This document shows positions 52,193 to 60,197 of a stretch of 64,000 bases of DNA, piece after piece. Numbering within the stretch: the first letter of the stretch is position 1; each line of letters starts with the position of its first letter. The DNA is from Bacteroidaceae bacterium (GTDB taxonomy: Bacteria; Bacteroidota; Bacteroidia; Bacteroidales; Bacteroidaceae): the NCBI GenBank assembly GCA_024398715.1, contig JAKSIP010000001.1:1-64000 (forward strand), given 5' to 3'. The position numbers and the translations under genes are program-made. The notes beneath the pieces are model-generated. The model had not been told where the DNA came from and did no database searches. It saw only the letters and a program-made list of their open reading frames with translations.

Positions 52193-53632
52193 TTAGTATA
52201 CTACAATGCCATAGCGGCCGTCCAAAGACTTTTTGATGATTCTGCCATGTGGATTTTCAACCTCACGACCAAGGATGTCATAATATCTGATATCTTCAAC
52301 AGAGTTGGTCTCATCAACTACAGAATCGCAGGATAATGTTGACTTTAGAGCAGATATTTCATTATCCATCCATACCTTTCTTTCTTCAAGCCATTTGATT
52401 GTATTATTTAAATAATCATCAAAATCTACAGGTAACCATGACCAGCGATCATGATTCAATTCCAACGACTTTTTAAGAATCTGTCCCTCTTTGGATGTTT
52501 TATATGTCTTTAAATAATTGATGGTTGAATCTATTATAGATGCACCTTCTCTATTCCATATATCAATATATGTTTTAATGAATTTCTTATTAGAACTGGA
52601 AAATAATAATGGGAAATAAAAGAAGTTATGCGAAGCGGACCACGAATCCTTTGATTGCATGATTGTGTCATAATCCCAAAGACAGACCATCTTGACTTTG
52701 GAATTCTTGGAATTATCATATTTTATCAGAAACATGTTACTTCCGGCGGCATCATGTGATCCCAGAATATCGTGAGCCAACAGCCATCTGGCAAATGATT
52801 CAACATCCATGAAATTGTCGTATGTTCCGTTATATAAGGATTTCTCGACACTGGAAATTGATTCCTGCACATACGAATACTGGTCAGCAGTTATTTCATC
52901 GGGATCAGGATACTTGAAAGTATATTTCATAAACTCACATATATTATGATATGGAGTCTCAAAATACACATCTTCATTCCACCAATAGGCATCGTACTCT
53001 ACAATATATCCCGTTTTACCAACGTCAATTCTGGCTCCGGGATTCCGTCTTAGTGATTCATGTATCTGATACAGTCCCCAGTATTTCTGATTGAGCATTA
53101 CATGTACCCATTTATACCGTGGGGTCCAGGACATGCCAATCAACTCATTTATTTTCAATGTTGGAATAATATGAGGAAACATGTTCTGATCAAATTTTAA
53201 TAGCCAATTCTTATCTTTGAAAGTATTGTCTCCAGAGATTAAATCTGCTTTTTTTTCCAGTTTCAATTTATATGCCGCTTTTTCTCTTCTTCCAGACCCG
53301 TTACCTCTTATCCTTAGGGAAATGCCACTGACATCCTTCAGATATCTGCCACTGTCATACAAAGTATCAACCTTATTATAAACCATATATGCCCTGCCAT
53401 TGACAGTAGTGCAGTTTGTAATAGTACCGCCAACACAACCAACAGGATGATCAATACGATCTGCAGTTGGAAATTCATTATTATTCAAATCAATAAATAG
53501 AATTGGTAATCCTGACGAATAAAGAGAATCAATAGAAAAAGCTGATATGTTATCACAGTAAGCCCGTCCTCCTCCGGCTATAGAAGATACAAAGAACAAA
53601 CTGAAAAAATCAAATATTTTGGCAAGTCTCAT
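52193..53632 (-). CDS. CotH kinase-family secreted protein
   Basis: A 479-residue exported protein of the CotH family (spore-coat kinase-like fold, common on Bacteroidetes surface proteins). An N-terminal signal (about 1-24) is followed by the family core: ISLRIRGNGSGRREKAAYKL, DKNWLLKFDQNM, MLNQKYWGLYQIHE, ARWLLAHDILGSHDAAGSN and CLWDYDTIMQ. The end, YYDILGREVENPHGRIIKKS, is a C-terminal sorting-tail-like motif. I chose the ATG at 53632 because a -7 box lies just upstream; the longer frame begins in non-coding sequence. Target and kinase activity are unknown. Confidence 0.85.
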   Translation of the reverse strand: MRLAKIFDFFSLFFVSSIAGGGRAYCDNISAFSIDSLYSSGLPILFIDLNNNEFPTADRIDHPVGCVGGTITNCTTVNGRAYMVYNKVDTLYDSGRYLKDVSGISLRIRGNGSGRREKAAYKLKLEKKADLISGDNTFKDKNWLLKFDQNMFPHIIPTLKINELIGMSWTPRYKWVHVMLNQKYWGLYQIHESLRRNPGARIDVGKTGYIVEYDAYWWNEDVYFETPYHNICEFMKYTFKYPDPDEITADQYSYVQESISSVEKSLYNGTYDNFMDVESFARWLLAHDILGSHDAAGSNMFLIKYDNSKNSKVKMVCLWDYDTIMQSKDSWSASHNFFYFPLLFSSSNKKFIKTYIDIWNREGASIIDSTINYLKTYKTSKEGQILKKSLELNHDRWSWLPVDFDDYLNNTIKWLEERKVWMDNEISALKSTLSCDSVVDETNSVEDIRYYDILGREVENPHGRIIKKSLDGRYGIVVY

Positions 53633-53658
53633 ATTGATAACAAACAACCAATGTTTGA

Positions 53659-53666
53659 CAAAGATA
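53659..53666 (-). promoter_or_regulatory. -7 box of the CotH gene
   Basis: Read on the minus strand this is TATCTTTG, 26 nt before the ATG at 53632. A TTTG lies upstream but only about 10 nt away, so the -33 element is uncertain. Confidence 0.6.
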
Positions 53667-53928
53667 TTACTTTTTGCAAAAAGATGGATTAATTTATTAT
53701 ACTTTGCCCCAATGCCACTGATTTTACCACCGATGATGTCGATGCCGCCGTACGCCAACGCCAGATGTTGATGTTGTTGTGTGTTTGTGGACGGGACGGT
53801 GTTACCCCCACACGGTCCACGGTTATGTCACTACAGAAGAGCTAACGTATTTGGATATATGCGTGTTGGACACTTTTTCAGTTAGCGCGTATAGTTACCT
53901 GAGCTCAGGATACTCTCGCTGTTAGCGA
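53667..53928. other. Intergenic stretch with short direct repeats
   Basis: No gene is supported. A word of the form GTTAGCG-C/A-GTAT-A/G-GTTACCT occurs twice (starting near 53882 and 53920), and GTGGAC/GTCCAC bracket a small hairpin near 53787-53820. The stretch leads directly into the repeat arm. Confidence 0.5.
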
Positions 53929-54195
53929 GTATGGTTACCTATGCCAATATTGCACGGAATCGCTACTACAAGGTATTTTGGCTGCAATATTGGCTCGGTA
54001 TTTGCATACGAATGAAGTGTGCAATCTTTGTGGACGGTGGTGCCACTTGCAAAAAGTATTATAATGTTCCGCCTCCCAGTATAATATACAAACCTTCGCA
54101 AAAAAACCGCAATTTGCGCAGGGTGGCAAGGTAAATCGCTTCAACCTTCGCAAAACAGGCCCAAAACGCGAAGGGTGAAATGCACTTAGCAATGG
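53929..54195. repeat. Inverted-repeat arm (right copy)
   Basis: Reverse-complement partner of 1-271, with about one difference per 10 nt or fewer over most of the length. Its last part contains the 84-bp element at 54091-54174. Confidence 0.8.
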
Positions 54196-54330
54196 AACCA
54201 TCGCCAGAATGGTCTGTGAACGGGGTACGAACAGCGGCGACAAATCAACCTTCGCAAAAACCCCGCAATTTGCGCAGGGTGGCAAGGTAAATCGCTTCAA
54301 CCTTCGCAAAACAGGCCCAAAACGCGAAGG
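54091..54330 (+). repeat. 84-bp direct repeat, two copies
   Basis: An 84-bp word starting AACCTTCGCAAAAA and ending CCCAAAACGCGAAGG occurs at 54091-54174 and 54247-54330 with very few differences. A third, inverted and more diverged copy is at about 22-105. The second copy ends exactly where the Rpn-type nuclease fragment begins. Confidence 0.88.
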
Positions 54331-54582
54331 TTCCCACTGATTGTCTTTGTTGAGCTGAATAATTTCAACAAAAAGTGGGAAGATATTGACAATGACAAAG
54401 AAAGATTCTATTTTTGTATTCGCCACATGCATGAGTTAAAGGACTTGCCCGATGGTTTTGCACAAGGGATATGGGCCAAGTTGGCTCAGCAGAGTGAGTT
54501 GGCAGAGATGCCGTCAGATGTTAAAGCAAAATACATAAAAGATATGGAAACTGAAATGGATAAACGTGCACAGATGAAATAA
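54331..54582 (+). pseudogene. C-terminal fragment of an Rpn/PDDEXK-family nuclease
   Basis: An open frame of 83 codons without a start, joined directly to the 84-bp repeat. It reads FPLIVFVELNNFNK, then a DKERFYFCIRHMHELKDLP segment and an acidic helical tail ending KRAQMK. This fits the end of Rpn-type recombination-promoting nucleases (PD-(D/E)XK transposase-like), which have ExxxF followed by a drWlyFlk-type helix. The N-terminal catalytic part is missing, so it is a remnant. A terminator-like hairpin (CTCCAG/CTGGAG, then TTTTCT, about 54650-54678) follows. Confidence 0.7.
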
Positions 54583-54742
54583 AAGAACAGGTTGCGGCTT
54601 TGTAACAGACAGCAATCATTCACCAACCAAAATAAACACTCCAGTCTGTCTTCATTGGCGGCTGGAGTTTTCTATTATTATTATTTTCTGAAAGGAAATC
54701 AGCATTTCGGATACTAATTGTTGTGAACAGTATCTCAGACAA

Positions 54743-55138
54743 ATGGAGAATATAGAACAGGAATTCACAAAAATGGTCAAGAAGTACCGTAAGACAATAT
54801 ATACGGTATGCTACTTCTTTTCGGACAATCCGACTGAAGTCGATGACCTTTTTCAGGAAGTATTGATCAATCTTTGGAAAAGTTACCCACGCTTCCGCGG
54901 TGAGAGCAGCATCAAGACATGGATATGGCGCGTCAGCTTGAACACCTGCTGCTCTGTGGAAAGGGGTAAGAAACGCGTTCTTCCCACAGTGCCCATTCTT
55001 GAAAGTGACATTCTTCCTGAGTCCGATGAGCCCGGCCGTCAGATCAAGATGTTGTATGAACGCATCAACAAGCTTGAACTGTTTGACCGTGCCATCATTC
55101 TCCTTTGGCTGGAGAGCATGAGTTTGCCTGGCTGTTAA
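54743..55138 (+). pseudogene. ECF sigma factor truncated before region 4
   Basis: A 131-residue sigma-70-family (ECF) protein. Region 2 is complete (YRKTIYTVCYFFSDNPTEVD, LFQEVLINLWKSYPRFRGES, IKTWIWRVSLNTCC). The linker and start of region 4 (LFDRAIILLWLES) are present. The frame then ends MSLPGC, where a helix-turn-helix (SYxEIAxxxG) is expected, so about 30-40 residues that bind the -33 element are lost. The next ORF overlaps this end in another frame, consistent with a deletion joining two genes. It may be non-functional or a region-2-only protein. Confidence 0.75.
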
Positions 55139-55656
55139 TAGTTGTCCTATCAGACGGAAAGGCAGGCGTATTGTTCGTGCTTGGCATGATCGCGGTAGTG
55201 TCAATATCCGTCCTTATCCGCAAACTCATCATAAAGTACAAATTCAATGGCGAAGCTATTGATCCACAGACAGGCGAACCTAATATCCTTAAGGTCAAAG
55301 GAATCAGAATCTTCTTATTTTCCATACTTGCCATAAGTCTGTTCTGTTTCCTGGCCGATTTTGTGACAAAAGCAATTGAATGCAATACCCTGGTGTCCAT
55401 GCTTGACAATCTGGCTGATGTGCCGCTGCTTGTCTCAATTGCCGCTCTGATATTGGCCGTACTGTATTTCAAAGGGAAAATCGCCGTTTCACGCAAGGTG
55501 GTCAACATTCTTATTGCTGTGTCACTGGTACTGACGGCAATACTGCTTGCAATTCCGCTGCTGACAGACATCGGAGCGGCATTGAATACCGGATACGTGG
55601 TGACGACCGTATGTTTCTGCCGTTTGGCTCATAACTACCACAGGATGAAAAAGTGA
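55105..55656 (+). CDS. Membrane protein of unknown function, overlapping the sigma fragment
   Basis: A 183-residue protein with about five hydrophobic segments (near 8-38, 67-87, 102-122, 130-150 and 155-172). No family is recognised. The frame opens at 55105 inside the end of the sigma gene. Because the first codons lie in sequence that still belongs to the sigma reading region, the native start may be lost or may be a later ATG (for example MIAVVSISVL). It ends CRLAHNYHRMKK. Confidence 0.6.
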   Translation: MAGEHEFAWLLIVVLSDGKAGVLFVLGMIAVVSISVLIRKLIIKYKFNGEAIDPQTGEPNILKVKGIRIFLFSILAISLFCFLADFVTKAIECNTLVSMLDNLADVPLLVSIAALILAVLYFKGKIAVSRKVVNILIAVSLVLTAILLAIPLLTDIGAALNTGYVVTTVCFCRLAHNYHRMKK

Positions 55657-55763
55657 CGATACAGAAATATGAGATATTATATTTTTGAATAATTCGTTGA
55701 TATGTAACCAAGTAAGCGTGAATTGACGTACTCGGCCCACTTCAAAAATTGTGTGAAGATTGC

Positions 55764-55794
55764 TTGATTATTCGAATAAAGATGTATAATTTTG
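55764..55794 (+). promoter_or_regulatory. Promoter of the second beta-propeller gene
   Basis: TTG at 55764-55766, 20 nt, TAATTTTG at 55787-55794. The start codon is 26 nt after the -7 box. Confidence 0.7.
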
Positions 55795-55819
55795 CTATAC
55801 TACAAATTAATTTACCAAT

Positions 55820-57076
55820 ATGAAATCTGTGAACTTTTATATGGCAGTTGCTTTGACTTCTGTTTTTATGTGCAGTTGCGGCAGTAAAACTACTAAGGTA
55901 TTCAATACTCCTGAAACGATTTTGTTGCCGGAAAATATTATTGAAGAAAACCATTTGACGCAAGAAGACCAAGTAACTCTTATTCCTGTAAAATCTGAAG
56001 TACTGTTGAAAGATATAGGTGAAACAGTATGCTATGGTGATTATATGTTCATGTTCAGTTCTGATCGTGCTACATTATATGAATTGTATAAGGATTCCGT
56101 TATTGGAGTACTTGACCGTCAGGGACGCGGTCCTGGTGAATATATAAATCTGTCTTCAATAACATATTCAGAAGAGGATTCATTATTGTATGTATGTTCT
56201 GTTGGCAGTGAGAGCTTTCTTCAGATTTACCGCGGCAGAAATTTTGTCCATGTTGGAAAAGTTGAATTCCCCATAAATGACGACACTCAACGCATATCTT
56301 CTTTCTGTCTTGTTGACAGCAAACACATAATGGTATCACAACCAGATATTCATATTTTACAGTTGGTTGAAGATAATAACAAATTTGACATTGATACTGT
56401 TGATTGTGGAGGTGTGTATATTTTTGATTTGCAGACAAAAGAATATGTTGATACTTTGCTCAAGTTTGATATTTACGATGCCATTGGACAGCTTGTGAAT
56501 GCTTCAAATTGCGGATATTGCCGTCACGACGGCGGTGTTGCTTTTTCAATACAGCATTTCAACCATGTAACCATTTACAATTATGCCGATGGAAAAGTGA
56601 CCCAAGGACCTTCATTCCGATATGATGATATGTTTGCATGTCCGGACAAATACATAATTACTGATTTGTCTGAAAATGACGGTGAACAGTTTTCCAATTT
56701 CATGATTTGGAGTTATCCGTATCCTTTAAATGACCAGCGTAAAAGTTTTGGCGCCAAGACTCTTAGGGTTGACGGGGACAAAATCAGTTTTTGGAATATT
56801 GTTATAGGTTCCAGCCAAGAAGGATGGACAGAATACAATTACAACGTTTATGACGGTAAAGATGTTGCCAGATACAATTATAAAATTGACAATATGAGTT
56901 GGAGAGTATTGCCTCAATTTGTATATAAAGGCCGTTACGGCGAATTGTGGCAAGGAACTCCGAACATGCAGAACTCTGAAGAAGAATATTCTCCGTTACA
57001 GAAAAAGATTATTGAAGCATATGAACTTCAGATGGAAGATGACAATCCTGTAATCTTCCTGTACAACAGCTTATAA
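55820..57076 (+). CDS. 6-bladed beta-propeller lipoprotein (second)
   Basis: A 418-residue exported lipoprotein with lipobox CSCGS (Cys near 20) and the same GRGPGEY motif as the protein at 29004 (LDRQGRGPGEYINLSS, near residue 100). Repeated beta strands fit a 6-bladed propeller. No NVEALS gene lies beside this copy. The ligand and role are unknown. It has its own promoter. Confidence 0.83.
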   Translation: MKSVNFYMAVALTSVFMCSCGSKTTKVFNTPETILLPENIIEENHLTQEDQVTLIPVKSEVLLKDIGETVCYGDYMFMFSSDRATLYELYKDSVIGVLDRQGRGPGEYINLSSITYSEEDSLLYVCSVGSESFLQIYRGRNFVHVGKVEFPINDDTQRISSFCLVDSKHIMVSQPDIHILQLVEDNNKFDIDTVDCGGVYIFDLQTKEYVDTLLKFDIYDAIGQLVNASNCGYCRHDGGVAFSIQHFNHVTIYNYADGKVTQGPSFRYDDMFACPDKYIITDLSENDGEQFSNFMIWSYPYPLNDQRKSFGAKTLRVDGDKISFWNIVIGSSQEGWTEYNYNVYDGKDVARYNYKIDNMSWRVLPQFVYKGRYGELWQGTPNMQNSEEEYSPLQKKIIEAYELQMEDDNPVIFLYNSL

Positions 57077-57083
57077 CCTCTCA

Positions 57084-57120
57084 AAAAAAAGGCCGGAGCT
57101 CCATAAGAGACTCCGGCCCG
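57084..57120 (-). terminator. Terminator between propeller and esterase genes
   Basis: GGCCGGAG and CTCCGGCC form an 8-bp stem around a 12-nt loop. On the minus strand it is followed by eight T residues, so it ends the esterase transcript. Confidence 0.9.
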
Positions 57121-57146
57121 AACAAGTATTTGGTTATTAGTGAAGG

Positions 57147-58175
57147 TTATTTTTTGTTTTTCTTAGCCTTCTTGGCAGCTTTGCCGGTAGAAGATGATGC
57201 TTTGACATCGTTCACAAAGTTGATCATCTTGTCAAGATTCTCCTGTGAATACATACCCATGCCGTGACCGCCTTCCGGTTCAAGTGTGAGTTCTGTCTTA
57301 ACACCAGCATCCTTAAGGGCATTGAACAGAATCTCGCTTACGCAACTTGGAACAACATTGTCTTTTACACCATGGAAAATGATGATTGGAACATCTTTGC
57401 TGTCAACATAAGTAGGAGCGCTGAGAGCAGCAAAATCATCCTGGTGATCTGCAAATGAAAGACCCATTACTGATTCTTCGGGTGTCTGACCGCCCATGCT
57501 CATAGGCTTGAACCCGTTGCAGGTCATATGGAGCAGGTCATTGGGACCTGACCAGTCACATGCGCACTGGACTGCGCTGCTCTGATCAAGGTACTTGCCA
57601 AGATTACCTTCAAGGTCATATTCTTTTGATGTGCCGCGCTGCCATGTCTTTACACCGCTTGATGTTGCTGCTACGGTTGAAAGGTGACCGCCTGAAGAGA
57701 AACCTGATGTTACAACAAAAGACGGATCAAAATTGTATGTCTTTGCTTCGCCGCGGACAAAACGGATGCAGGCGCGGATATCGTTGATCTGTGCAGGCCA
57801 TTTTGCATCGCCGCTTGAACGGTGGTTGGGGCAAACTACTGCGTAACCAGCTTTAAGGAATGCTGCGCAGATTGTGTTAAGGTCTGCAGCACCTTTTGAA
57901 TTGTTGCTGAACCATGCTGAACCGTATATGTGGATTGCTACAGGGTATGGACCTTTTACATCTTTCGGAAGGTAGATATCGCATTTGTGATATACCTGAT
58001 TATCTCCTACATAATCAACATCCATAAATGATTCTGAGGTGTATTCCTCCAACTGGTTCCCTTGAGCCTGAAAACCTCCAAATCCCCCGAAACCGCCCAT
58101 CATGCCACCTCCGAACTGGGCGAAAGCTGCTGCACACATGGCACTGAGTGCAAATGATAAAATTTGTCTTTTCAT
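57147..58175 (-). CDS. Secreted alpha/beta hydrolase (feruloyl/acetyl esterase-like)
   Basis: A 342-residue secreted BD-FAE-like hydrolase. A signal peptide (to about residue 19) and a Gly/Phe-rich linker precede the core: YPVAIHIYGSAWFSN (oxyanion region), nucleophile motif VTSGFSSGGHLST, VPIIIFHGVKDNVVP (Asp) and EGGHGMG (His). The C-terminus is Lys-rich. Likely substrates are acylated plant polysaccharides, in line with the esterases at 30317 and 43115. A strong terminator follows. Confidence 0.86.
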   Translation of the reverse strand: MKRQILSFALSAMCAAAFAQFGGGMMGGFGGFGGFQAQGNQLEEYTSESFMDVDYVGDNQVYHKCDIYLPKDVKGPYPVAIHIYGSAWFSNNSKGAADLNTICAAFLKAGYAVVCPNHRSSGDAKWPAQINDIRACIRFVRGEAKTYNFDPSFVVTSGFSSGGHLSTVAATSSGVKTWQRGTSKEYDLEGNLGKYLDQSSAVQCACDWSGPNDLLHMTCNGFKPMSMGGQTPEESVMGLSFADHQDDFAALSAPTYVDSKDVPIIIFHGVKDNVVPSCVSEILFNALKDAGVKTELTLEPEGGHGMGMYSQENLDKMINFVNDVKASSSTGKAAKKAKKNKK

Positions 58176-58289
58176 AAAAATATGTTTTTAATACAGTTTT
58201 ACTTATCGTTTCCAATATTTTATATATATTACATAATATCCGCTTTGTTAAACTGAAAATTCAACTTTTTTTTAAAATGGTGGAATATA

Positions 58290-58321
58290 TTTGTATTTGT
58301 TGATTTATGGATATATATTTG
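58290..58321 (+). promoter_or_regulatory. Promoter of the MATE-ATPase fusion gene
   Basis: TTTG at 58290-58293, 20 nt, TATATTTG at 58314-58321. The ATG is at 58346, giving a leader of about 20 nt. Confidence 0.75.
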
Positions 58322-58345
58322 TAATAGACATATACGTATACGTTT

Positions 58346-60097
58346 ATGGAATTCAATCGTAATGCAAATACCATTAACAGCAAGCATGCTGAATTTTTCC
58401 TTCCGGCACTGGTCCTGAACCTGACCGGTATGATTCTTGGCATTTTCGATTCTGTAATAGCCGGAAATCTGTTAGGGGCAATATCTCTGTCTGCAATACG
58501 TCTCATCATGCCATTGGGGCTGATAACATCGGCCTTGGTATCAATGATAGTGATGGCCAGTGAGATATTCCTTTCAAAGGCAAGCGGCGCAGACAATAAG
58601 GAACAGCGCAACCGTGTGTTTTCCATAGGTCTGCTGCTTTCTATCTCGGTAAGCGCTTTGTGTGCTGTCCTGTGTCTGTCTTTAAAAAATCCTATCTGCA
58701 ACTTCCTTACCCAGGATGATGAATTGCTGGACCTTTTAATGAAATATTATGTCTGGTTTATTCTTGATGTTCCCGCTTGGGCAATGGTAGCATACGTATC
58801 ACTTTGCATAAAACTGAACGGCTTTCCCAAGTTCTCCAGCGGAATAATGAGTGTATCAATAATTCTGAACATTATACTTGACTGGCTCTTTATGGGACCT
58901 GCCGGTATGGATATCACTGGAGCAAGTCTTGCCACATTCATATCTCATGTAATTGTCCTGACGATTGCTATTGGATACTATCTCAAAAAGAATACAATAT
59001 TCCGTTTTGACATTGCGGTGTTGGGACCCCAATTCAAACAGTCTTCCGCCATTGCCTCAAAGATGCTTTCTACCGGTTTTTCAGGTTCTTTTGTAATGAC
59101 AATGTGTATGTCTGTCAGTGCTTGGTACCTGAATACCCTGGCTCAGGAATATGGCGGGAGCAGTGCTTTGCTTGCCTATACCATAGTTGCTACTGCCGAT
59201 GCCATACTTTTCATTTTTGTATCGGCCACCATAGGTGCCATGACCCCTATGGTTGGAACATTCCTTGGCGAAAGCGATTTTGACGGAATAAGATATGTGT
59301 ACCGCCGTTCCAAAATATTGCTTGTCACCGGTTCACTGGTTACAATTGCGCTTGTATGCTGCTTCCCTGAACTTCTTGCCAAGGCGTTTGGAGTAAGAGA
59401 CCGGCAAGATCTTGAACTTGCGGCACGCATGCTGCGGATATGTGCTGCCGGATACCTTTTCCTGGCATATATTCCCATGTTCGGTTCATACTATGCAACA
59501 CTTGGACGTCCAAAGTTCTCCATGGTGATTACTCTGATGCGTCTGATAGTGTTTACTGTTGTCCCAACATATATTCTGACTCATTTTCTTGGTTTGGACG
59601 GCTTTATGATATCCATTCCTTTATCTTATTCCCTGACTGTTGCATTTATTATTGCTGTAGTTACGGTTATCAGAAAAAAGAATCCCGGAAAATACCGCGG
59701 ACTGTTACTGCTTGATGAATCAATGACCAAACAGGTTGTTTCGCTTTCATTGAAAGCCACTACAGAGCAGGCGTCGCAGGTGTCTGAATTTCTGCAGAAG
59801 GAGTTTGAAAACAGAAAGATGGATAAAAAACAATCATATCTGATTGCTGTTGCTGCCGAAGAGGTGACGGTAGATATCTGTAGCAGGACCGAGAATAAAA
59901 TTGCGGATATTGATATACGGATTGTTGAAATTGAAGGACATAACACACTTATTATCCGTGACAACGGCAAGCAGTTCAACCCGCTTGAAAATGTAAGTGA
60001 TGACCTGTCATCAATAGGTATGCTGGTAAAAATCTGCAGGAATGTTGAATATTTCAATGTTCTTGGATTCAATAAACTGAAAATCACTATTGATTAA
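58346..60097 (+). CDS. MATE-family transporter fused to an RsbW-like ATPase domain
   Basis: A 583-residue fusion. Residues 1 to about 445 are a 12-helix MATE (MOP) exporter, with AEFFLPALVLNLTGMILGIF at the start and GPAGMDITGASLATFISH mid-way. Residues about 460-583 form a HATPase_c_2 domain like anti-sigma factors RsbW/SpoIIAB: the N-box-like AVAAEEVTVDIC, the G1-like LIIRDNGKQFNPLE and a late LGFNKLKI. The ATPase part lies in the cytoplasm and could sense ATP or bind a regulator and gate transport; that is inference. Normal MATE proteins end near residue 450. It is monocistronic with its own promoter. Confidence 0.88.
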   Translation: MEFNRNANTINSKHAEFFLPALVLNLTGMILGIFDSVIAGNLLGAISLSAIRLIMPLGLITSALVSMIVMASEIFLSKASGADNKEQRNRVFSIGLLLSISVSALCAVLCLSLKNPICNFLTQDDELLDLLMKYYVWFILDVPAWAMVAYVSLCIKLNGFPKFSSGIMSVSIILNIILDWLFMGPAGMDITGASLATFISHVIVLTIAIGYYLKKNTIFRFDIAVLGPQFKQSSAIASKMLSTGFSGSFVMTMCMSVSAWYLNTLAQEYGGSSALLAYTIVATADAILFIFVSATIGAMTPMVGTFLGESDFDGIRYVYRRSKILLVTGSLVTIALVCCFPELLAKAFGVRDRQDLELAARMLRICAAGYLFLAYIPMFGSYYATLGRPKFSMVITLMRLIVFTVVPTYILTHFLGLDGFMISIPLSYSLTVAFIIAVVTVIRKKNPGKYRGLLLLDESMTKQVVSLSLKATTEQASQVSEFLQKEFENRKMDKKQSYLIAVAAEEVTVDICSRTENKIADIDIRIVEIEGHNTLIIRDNGKQFNPLENVSDDLSSIGMLVKICRNVEYFNVLGFNKLKITID

Positions 60098-60108
60098 AGA
60101 TTTTTTTA

Positions 60109-60116
60109 TAACTTTG
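60109..60116 (+). promoter_or_regulatory. -7 box of the aromatic operon
   Basis: TAACTTTG matches TAnnTTTG, with TTG at 60090-60092 (16-nt spacer, short). The predicted transcript starts near 60120 and holds a leader with a small ORF and hairpin. Confidence 0.6.
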
Positions 60117-60138
60117 CAGTTGTTAGAAACGCTTATAC

Positions 60139-60179
60139 AACCTCCTATGCAGCGCAAGCGTAGGGGGTGTTTTTATTGA
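60139..60179 (+). promoter_or_regulatory. Attenuator-like hairpin with a 10-codon ORF in the aro leader
   Basis: CCTCCTA (60141-60147) pairs with TAGGGGG (60161-60167) around GCGCAAGCG, then TGTTTTTATT. A mini-ORF at 60147-60179 reads MQRKRRGCFY and overlaps the 3' half of the hairpin; its last two codons are Phe and Tyr. This could be an attenuator answering to aromatic amino acids. The terminator T tract is only five T, so strength is moderate. Confidence 0.5.
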
Positions 60180-60197
60180 TAAGGTATTGCACGTATT

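Noticed and set aside
53935..54432. A 165-codon minus-strand frame with internal repeats
   Set aside because: The apparent protein repeat is just the 84-bp DNA repeat translated twice.
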